Positions 55,690-61,893 of a stretch of 61,893 bases of DNA are shown here, piece by piece. Under the pieces are notes generated by a model that was not told the origin of the DNA, did not search any database, and was given only the letters and a program-made list of their open reading frames with translations. The first letter of the stretch is position 1. Each line of letters starts with the position of its first letter. This stretch comes from Gnetum montanum (lineage: Eukaryota > Streptophyta > Gnetopsida > Gnetales > Gnetaceae), in contig MNCI01007569.1 in the NCBI GenBank assembly GCA_015680685.1, positions 368,190-430,082 of the forward strand, read 5' to 3'. The position numbers and the translations under genes were made by a program.

Positions 55690-56656
55690 TGTTGGCGACC
55701 GCCAATGAGTGTCCTCGAACAGGATTTAGGTGCTTGCTAGTCTTCTGGCAACACCAAGNGACAAGTCCGTGAATCTACTTCTAATTTTCCCCAGAGAAAG
55801 AAATAGTTCCATAAGAAAACTAGAAATAGAGCAAGATTCAATGGAAATAGAAAGAAGAGAACTAGAAAGCAGATTTGTGTAAAGATCTGGAATGTTTAAA
55901 TAAGGTAAAATGATACGAGTAAACACTTCACAATAAAGCTATCCCAAATTCAATAACTAGGAATTGTTCAAATTTCCAAGGCTCAAATAAGCAATTTCTT
56001 CAAGACAATCCTACTTTGCTACCCAAAAAATTGCTGCGTAAACTATCACGTACGAGACTCTATTCTGGCTAGATAATGGATCTCAACAATTGCATTCAAC
56101 AGAGCCTTCAAAAGACTTGACAATTTCTGATTGAAATACCATGGAGATTCACTTTAAAGATAAAAGAAGCTATTCTGGTCCTATCAAAATACCAAAGATT
56201 TTCTGAACCCTCTTGACTATTGAATTGTTCAACGGCTTGACTACAAGCAGAGGCTCTCTTACAACAATCTCAATAATAGTTCTTATACATTGCACAATAA
56301 TAAAATTTACTACTAAAATGCTCTTAAGGCTTTCAAACACAAGCTCTTCTATAGCAAAATTTTAATAGAAATTTTCTATCATGCAACAAGAACAATAAGA
56401 GCAATCTAAAAATCCCAAAATTACTTGCCAAGCATATATTATGTAAACCACTAGCTAAACAACTTAAACAAAATAAAAAATGAACATAACTCATAGGACT
56501 ACAACAAAGAGGCTGAAATGTTGTCTTTAATAAGTCATCTTACAAGAAATCTTTCACAATGTCTTCTTTACAAATCTTCCTTCAAGACCCAAAGTGAGAC
56601 CCAAAGTGTGTGATCCCTAGTCCTCCTAGTCCCCCTTTTCCTTCTAACCCCTAAAG

Positions 56657-56666
56657 CCTTTTTATA
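56657..56666 (-). promoter_or_regulatory. LTR TATA box
   Basis: The minus strand reads CCCTATAAAAAGGCTTTAGG. Confidence 0.65.
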
Positions 56667-56939
56667 GGGTTCAAAAGGTAGTTAGATATTCCAAAATATC
56701 TTGGCTAACTTCTCTCCCAAGTAAGGAAGTTATAACTTGCCCAACAAGTTAGGAGATATTACTTGCCCAACAAGTTAGGAAGTTGTAACTTATACATGAA
56801 GTTAGGAGAAAATCATGCTAACATTGGCATGTGTCTTTACAAATATTTCTTTCATAAGAAGTCACAACCTATATAATAATTTTAGAAAATAAAGCCAAGA
56901 TCTCCATACAATAAGNAAATTAATCCTTTTTACCATATA

Positions 56940-57662
56940 TTTCTCCAGGCGTTAGGCATCATCGTGCAGGTGGGATAGGTGCCGAATCAAGGGTTTGTGA
57001 ACTGTCACATTGCGAGGGATGAGGGTAATCAGGTGATGCATAGGCGTAGCAGGCTCCATCACTGTTGTTGTCATAATTAATGTTATGGATGGCCACCCAC
57101 ATGCTGCCACATCATCCACCTCATATGCCTATTATTGTTCCACTCCATCGGTGTTTTGCTATCTGAAAAGAACTGTAATGATCTGCCATCTTTGAACTTG
57201 GCTATTTTGCGGATTTCTGTTTGTGCTGGAAATGGTAAAAAGAGATCTCCATGGTTCGGATCCTGGGCATTATTTTCCATAATCTCCTCATAGGGATGGG
57301 CTTCGTTGATATTACTAAGATGTGAAAAAAAAATTTTATCTAAGTAACTGAAGATAGTGTTGCCAAAGCTGGTGTTTGCCATCCAGAATGTAGGGAAATT
57401 CGTTAAACGGTGGCACTTCGTTAGCCGGGGGAAAGGGGGTCACCTTGGGCATCGTGTATAGAAACCTTGGCCAAGAAACAAAGCTTGTGTTCATTCGACC
57501 TCCTCCTGGTCCTCTTGCTGCTTTGCCACCATTTCCAGAGATTGCCTTCACATTATTATTGTGACTCCTAGGCTTCCTATTAGCAGAATCATTGTCTTGC
57601 AAGGTAGCATTCGCATTCATGTTTCTTACCATGACCCTAGCGTTGGTGGAAAGTCCAGACAC
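56940..57662 (-). pseudogene. captured gene-like fragment, family unknown
   Basis: Two overlapping minus-strand open frames (57336-57662, 108 codons; 57083-57382, 99 codons) join by a frameshift into one product. It has an Asn/Ser/Gly-rich start, then MNTSFVSWPRFLYTMPKVTP, PPFNEFPYILDGKHQ, HPYEEIMENNAQDPNHGDLF and TEIRKIAKFKDGRSLQFFSD. After another shift come YDNNSDGACYAYASPDYPHP and SQTLDSAPIPPA. It looks like a real plant protein of regulatory type (low complexity, Asn-rich), but I do not recognise it. It is GC-richer than its surroundings and lies on the opposite strand to the NRT2 piece beside it. Confidence 0.5.
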
Positions 57663-57694
57663 TGGGCGGCGTCTTCTGTGTTTGCCTGGGGCAA

Positions 57695-58070
57695 GCTAGT
57701 GAGCTGCTACTGTTGGTGACGTTCATGGTTTTGTTCTCCATCTAGACACAGGCCACCTATGGCACAGTGTTTGATGTGATCCCGTTCATCTCCAGGCGAT
57801 CATTGGGTCTCATCTCTGGCATGACTGGCACCGATGGCAACTTCGGCTCGGGGCTGACACAGTTTCTATCTTCAACAACAGCTGTTATAATAAGGAAGAT
57901 GGCCTGACTTACATGGGCATCATGATTATGACATGCACACTGCCTGTGACATTGGTCTATTTTCTATAGTGGGGTGGCATGATGTTTCCTGTGAGGGATT
58001 CCATGACAGAGGTGGGATATTACGAGTCTAAGTTGCTGCTGCATTCCTCTGTTGAGCAACAAATGTAGTG
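57695..58070 (+). pseudogene. captured NRT2 nitrate transporter fragment
   Basis: The plus-strand reading, with one stop and one frameshift, gives LLLLVTFMVLFSI, then [40 protein letters not shown], then [26 protein letters not shown] and WGGM, followed by an acidic YYES-type tail. This is the order of the C-terminal transmembrane helices and tail of plant high-affinity nitrate transporters (NRT2). The family motif around PF-SRRSLG-ISGMTGAGGN-G is clear. Only about the last quarter of the gene is present, so it cannot make a transporter. It lies antisense to the element's transcription. Confidence 0.85.
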
Positions 58071-58482
58071 TTACCTCTCTGTTGTCTTTGACACCGTAGT
58101 CTACAACACTACATTTATCCTTTGCAAGAACATTGTTTCCTTAGAAAAGGTGTTGAAGCACCTACAGGATACCTATTCTAGAGAATATCTCCTATTTTAA
58201 ATACGTCGTGGTCATCTATTCTAGTTTCAGTTCCCGAAATGCTAGGGCAACACTTCTGCTAGACTGATCTCCACTCCAACAAATTTGATTTGATCACCTT
58301 TTCTAACTGTATTTATTTATTTTTTTGGGTTGCCAGGGATGACCCAGCAGTATAAACTCCATTTTTGAAGCATCCCCACTTGAAACACTCTTTTGAAACT
58401 CTTTCAACTCATATGGATCCAATTTTTTTTGAGCTATAGCACCTGCTTTTGTATCAGTGATGCATCATCTATATCACTTCTC

Positions 58483-58671
58483 TTATTTTGATTCACTGTT
58501 TTCGCACTCTTCTTCATTGCTAGCATCATGTTCATCATCTACATTTGATTTTGATGAGCACTCTTCTCCAGTTTTACCCCGTGCATTTTCATAACCACCA
58601 ACAACATCAACCTCAGATTTTTTTCTTTTTAATTTGGGACTTTTGCAGTGATTTTTTTTAGCATTATTCAT
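58483..58671 (-). pseudogene. short Lys/Glu/Ser-rich frame in LTR cargo
   Basis: A 62-codon frame with a basic stretch (SPKLKRKKSE) and an acidic Ser/Glu/Asp tail. It looks like a fragment of a nuclear protein. No family was recognised; it may be chance. Confidence 0.3.
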
Positions 58672-58781
58672 ATTTTTCTAGTGGTTTCAAAAAAGATTGG
58701 TTGTTTATGCAGTTTTTTTAAATATTGCCTTTTGCCAGTATCTACTTTTGCTGTTCCATGAAATGGCCAAATGTGCCAACA

Positions 58782-58800
58782 TTTTTGCCCCCTTAAAAGC
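58782..58800 (-). other. Polypurine tract of the second Tat-like element
   Basis: The minus strand reads TTTTAAGGGGGCAAAAA just before the LTR start TGTTGGCAC. Confidence 0.7.
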
Positions 58801-58983
58801 TTAAAGAAATTTATGTAGCCCCATTTTAAAATTGAAACGTACTGAAAATTTTATTAAATTTTTACAACTGAACAGAAATATTTTTGGAAGAAAATTTCCA
58901 TCAAACATAAGGTTTGATGGTATAAAAACCTCATTCCTAAAAAAAACAACAAACTGTACATTAGTAAGTTCTTCATTCATGGA

Positions 58984-59499
58984 CTATTCTTGAGATGGGA
59001 ACAGAATTGTGAGGGTTACTCTGGTAGGAATCCTCATCTCTCTAACTATCTCATAAGTAATTTCTGATATGATGAAGGTTGTTCTATTGTTTTCTAGCTT
59101 GGTGGAGCTCTCAACTTGAGCTACTTGAACTTTTTCTTCAACAGTCTTCTTATCTTCTTTTTTAGATACACTCTTCTGTTTTTCCCAATTGGGTTCTTCA
59201 TCTTCCTCTTGGGACATAAAGGCCTCTTCCCATGACTCTTCATTGGTTGGTTGCTCTTCTCCCCTTTCCTCTTCTTGGGTGTAATTTTGATATTGCCTCC
59301 AAACATTTGACTCTATCTCTAAACCTCTTGTGAGGAATGAGAATTCATCAGCCAACCAAGCCATGAAAGGACACTCTTTCGATGCTCCACATGCTCTAGC
59401 TTTCAAGTAAGCCTTCAACACATGTTCTGGGCAACATCCCATCACATAAGGAATGAAAGGCTTTTTCATTGTTCTCCCAAACTCCATCTTCTCTTTCAA
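58984..59499 (-). CDS. extra 3' ORF of the Tat-like element, intact, 171 codons
   Basis: An intact frame from ATG (59499) to stop, lying between integrase and the 3' LTR. Residues about 12-70 form the conserved part (KKPFIPYVMGCCPEHVLKAY, GASKE, LADEFSFL, ESNVW). Residues about 75-135 are highly acidic and Lys-rich, probably disordered. Residues about 140-171 are conserved again (ISEITYE, REMRIPTRVTLTILFP). No signal peptide or membrane span is evident, so an envelope role is unlikely. A TATA box about 75 bp upstream suggests separate transcription. The start is supported by the TATA spacing and the homologous position in copy 1. The function is unknown; a capsid partner, a regulator or a captured host protein are all possible. 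Confidence 0.8.
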   Translation of the reverse strand: MKEKMEFGRTMKKPFIPYVMGCCPEHVLKAYLKARACGASKECPFMAWLADEFSFLTRGLEIESNVWRQYQNYTQEEERGEEQPTNEESWEEAFMSQEEDEEPNWEKQKSVSKKEDKKTVEEKVQVAQVESSTKLENNRTTFIISEITYEIVREMRIPTRVTLTILFPSQE

Positions 59500-59567
59500 A
59501 TTAGCTCTCTCTTATTTTCTCTACTCAACTTGAATTGGAAAATGAGAAAATCCTAGGCAACCCAATC

Positions 59568-59578
59568 CTCTTTTTATA
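59568..59578 (-). promoter_or_regulatory. TATA box upstream of the extra ORF, copy 2
   Basis: The minus strand reads CTACTATAAAAAGAGG. It is conserved in place with the TATATAAAGAG of copy 1, although most of the surrounding sequence has diverged. Confidence 0.6.
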
Positions 59579-59599
59579 GTAGCTAGAAGTTTAAAATTC

Positions 59600-59985
59600 T
59601 CCCCAAGAGTCTTCAACCAATTTTCCCTCTTTTTAGGCATTCTAACCACCTATCAAAATCCTCACTAAGTGGTGGATGAGTCACCTCTTCCACTTGCCAC
59701 ACTTGTAGGCTTCCACTTGTTTGACTTATAGGCTTCCACTTGTCTCACTTGAAGGAAAACTATTTTCTAATTTAAATAAATTCATCCTAAATATATTTAC
59801 TATTATAATATACTATCTACTAATCTAATTATATAACAATAGCATAATTAAACATAATAATTAATACTATATTCCTAGTAATATTATATCTAATAGTATA
59901 TACATATATTACTTTGTGCAAGGATATCTTCAAGCTATATGCAATTGTCCAAAATAATGTTTTATATCCAAAACATTATATGGAA
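59600..59985. other. AT-rich region between integrase and extra ORF, copy 2
   Basis: Contains a short repeat of 'ccacttg' and 'aggcttccacttg' at 59690-59755 and AT-rich stretches. There is no coding frame. Confidence 0.45.
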
Positions 59986-59989
59986 ATTG

Positions 59990-61005
59990 CAATTCCATGC
60001 CATCTAAAGTTGATAATTTGTAATATCCTTTGACAATTGCTTTGTAATTTGAAATGGACCAATCCATGTCAGTGTAAATTTATTCGGTTTCTTCATATTC
60101 CATAACAAGACAAGGTCCCCTATCTTGAAAGTTCTTTTCAGAGCTTTCCTATCAAACCATATTTTAACTTGAGAGGTATTCTATAACAAATTATCCCTTA
60201 CTTTATCTACTTCAGCTTCTCTTCTAATAAGCAAAGTCATGAAACTTCTATCTTTATCAATTTTTTCACTATATCTTACAATCTTATTTGTAATTCTTGC
60301 TGGCAAACCATAAACTAAGTTATATGGTGATGTCCCAATAGCTCTCTTGAATTTAATTCGATCTGACCATAACACGGATTATAGATAATTAATCCAATTT
60401 CCTAGATTTCCATCCATCGATTTCTTGATATAAGTGATAAGATTTTTATTGGTGGATTTTGGTAGGCCATTTCCTTGAGGATAATAATTTGATGAGGAAA
60501 ATAAGAAAATAGATTTTTCTAATGCCCATTTGATAAACTCTTCGGATTTGAAGGCAGGTCCATTGTTTGACACTAACACTTTAGGTAGACCAAATCTACT
60601 TAGAATGTGGTCTTCTAAAAACTTAATCACATCTAATGCTGAACTTCCTCTTAGAGCCTTTGCTTTAGACCATTTAGTGAAATAATCAGTAGCTGTGAGA
60701 ATAAACTTGTGTCCAGCTCTTGAAGGAGTAATTGTACCAATAAAATCCAAACCCCATTGCTGAAATGGTCTATCTGCAACTATTGGCTTTAAAGGGGCTC
60801 TAGCTCTTTTAATCTTGGGCCCATGAATTTGACATTTATGCATTTTTGAATCTTTGAACTAATGTCTTGATACATGGAAGGCCAATAATATCCATATCGG
60901 AGTATATGTTGCATAGTTGACTTAGGGGATTCATAAAATAAATTCAAATGATCATGAAATTGTTCCAAAATGAAACTAATTTGATCACTATGAACACATT
61001 CCAAT
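59990..61005 (-). pseudogene. Tat-like integrase, copy 2
   Basis: Open frames of 71 (60789-61004), 154 (60379-60843) and 64 codons (60181-60375) cover the zinc domain (MQHILRYGYYWPSMYQDI), the core (WGLDFIGTITPSRAGHKFIL, TATDYFTKW, LPKVLVSNNGPAF, YYPQGNGLPKSTNK) and the C-terminal start (KFKRAIGTSPYNLVYGLPAR). The triad reads D-N-K in place of D-D-E. The N and K are the same residues as in copy 1. Only two or three lesions break the frame, so the copy is younger or less worn than copy 1. Confidence 0.8.
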
Positions 61006-61139
61006 AAAACCCCTCAAAAATCCTTTCTATATACTATACCATCTCTAACAACGAATCTTCGTGCTCTTTTGAAGAAAGCTCTCTTTTACCTTGCAGTTAA
61101 ATTATTTGGGATTTTCCTTGTATTAAAAAATTTGAGAAT

Positions 61140-61721
61140 TTCATCATACCAATTCTCTTCATCGATGTCAGGTGTACATACTTCACTTTCTCTGGTCATT
61201 AACTTGGCTAATCCCATTCCCTTAATTGTTTTGCATATTTCCAATGAAAATATGAAACTTTGCAACTTTATAAGCCATTTTCCCTTTTTTAATCTAATAT
61301 CATTTTGGGCTAGGAATCACTTGACTGCAAGTTCAATTAGCATAATGTGGACTAATGAACTTTCCAACTAATACTTAAAATGCTGAAGTGCTTTAATGAC
61401 TGCAAAAGCTTATTTCTCTAAGTTTGAATAATTTATTTCTGAACCTTTTAACTGATACCCAAAAAATCCAATTGGTTCATCTTGACCTTCATCATCTTTT
61501 AGTGTTAAAACAGCGGTGACAGAATCATTCGAAGCAAAAGAATATAACCAAAAATCTTCTTTAAGCCTAGGCTTCACCAAATATGGAGCCTCTTGTATAG
61601 CATTTTTAATTTCTGATAAAGCTCTCTCTGATTCTGGTGGTTTCTCTTCTTGGACATCCTTTTTTAGCATATGCATCAAAGGCTTGGTAATTTCAGTAAA
61701 CCCAGGGATGAACTTTTTCAC
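61140..61721 (-). pseudogene. Tat-like RNase H (RT-linked) and connection, copy 2
   Basis: The 103-codon frame at 61410-61721 shows MKKFIPGFTEITKPLMHMLK, SERALSEIKNAIQEAPYLVK, DFWLYSFASNDSVTAVLTLK and FFGYQLKGSEINYSNLEK. Downstream are the AVIKALQHF and MGLAKLM blocks. The order and motifs equal those of 33517-34060, but without the N-linked duplication. Confidence 0.7.
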
Positions 61722-61893
61722 AAAGTTTATCTTCCCAAAGAAAGATCTAACAGATTTCTTACTTGTGGATGCTCAATATTTTGTACTGCTTGGATTTGGA
61801 AATTGTCTATGGCAATTCCTTCTTAACATATCACATGGCCTAATAAGTTTCCGAATTTGACCTCGAAGATACACTTCCTAGGATTTAATGAAA
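61722..61893 (-). pseudogene. Tat-like reverse transcriptase C-terminal end, cut by the window edge
   Basis: The minus-strand reading gives SLNPRKCIFEV, then the LLGHVI-like block and the KKSVRSFFGKINF block of the RT connection, the same as at 34116-34361. The rest lies outside the window. Confidence 0.6.

Larger units (their letters stand above)
55690..58781 (-). repeat. 3' LTR of the second Tat-like element
   Basis: Bounded by TGTTGGCGACC and TGTGCCAACA. Compared with 51905 onward it lacks about 230-260 bp at the N at 55759, an assembly gap or deletion. The left part to about 56890 is shared with the other LTRs; 56940-58750 is private cargo. Confidence 0.85.
55690..61893 (-). mobile_element. 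second Tat-like element, 3' part, running out of the window
   Basis: The 3' LTR (55690-58781), purine tract, extra ORF (58984-59499), integrase, RNase H and the start of RT lie in the same order and orientation as in 28131-51061. The 5' part lies beyond 61893. The coding part is better preserved than in copy 1 (for example a 154-codon open integrase frame). The LTR is related in its TATA-to-end half but carries different U3 cargo. Confidence 0.85.

Noticed and set aside
60379-60843. An intact functional integrase
   Set aside because: The core frame is open for 154 codons, but the catalytic Asp and Glu are replaced by Asn and Lys, and flanking frames are shifted.

Overview
The window looks like intergenic DNA from a large-genome land plant. 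It is AT-rich and almost wholly built of old, nested LTR retrotransposons. Captured gene pieces (vicilin-like cupin, QRT3-like pectin-lyase fold protein, NRT2 nitrate transporter) point to a seed plant. A gymnosperm is possible, but the sequence alone does not prove it. No intact host gene, rRNA, tRNA gene or CRISPR array was found. The four single-N positions look like assembly joins.

Layout. 1-236 is the end of an Athila-type LTR, followed by an opposite-strand Athila-type gag relic (about 480-1760). 2084-6110 is a minus-strand copia-type element with two LTRs and an initiator-Met-tRNA PBS, but no recognisable pol. 6516 to about 8930 is a TATA-bearing LTR-like block with short tandem repeats. 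9358-25239 is a minus-strand Ty3/gypsy chromovirus (gag, PR, RT, RNase H, INT with a chromodomain-like tail). A solo LTR carrying a vicilin-like gene piece sits in its 3' LTR (9849-13193, TSD GTTTC). A 6.3-kb unclassified insertion separates its PR and RT (about 16320-22660); it holds a degenerate hairpin array followed by unfamiliar coiled-coil reading frames. 25240-28130 is AT-rich spacer with tRNA-like SINE relics.

28131-51061 is a minus-strand Tat-like gypsy element with 3-kb LTRs and a perfect TSD (CTAAG). Its order is gag, PR, a second RNase H, RT, RNase H, INT, then a TATA-preceded extra ORF of 171 codons. A plus-strand Athila-type element (35260-45278, TSD CTTGT) split it between the second RNase H and RT. 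51905-54870 is another solo LTR of the Tat-like family (TSD GTTTG), landed in the box-B-like part of a SINE and carrying a QRT3-like piece. 55690 to the window end is the 3' part of a second Tat-like copy. Its 3' LTR carries an NRT2 piece, and its 171-codon extra ORF is intact.

Main points. (1) The 3-kb LTR family keeps its termini and TATA-to-end half but swaps the U3 segment for different host gene pieces. (2) The extra ORF is the same length in two copies, has a TATA box about 70-85 bp upstream in both, and has decayed far less than the adjoining pol. (3) The RNase H placed before RT and the integrase acid losses shared by the two Tat-like copies are unusual. Coding frames elsewhere are broken mostly by stops that read as C-to-T changes of Gln or Arg codons, as expected from long cytosine methylation.
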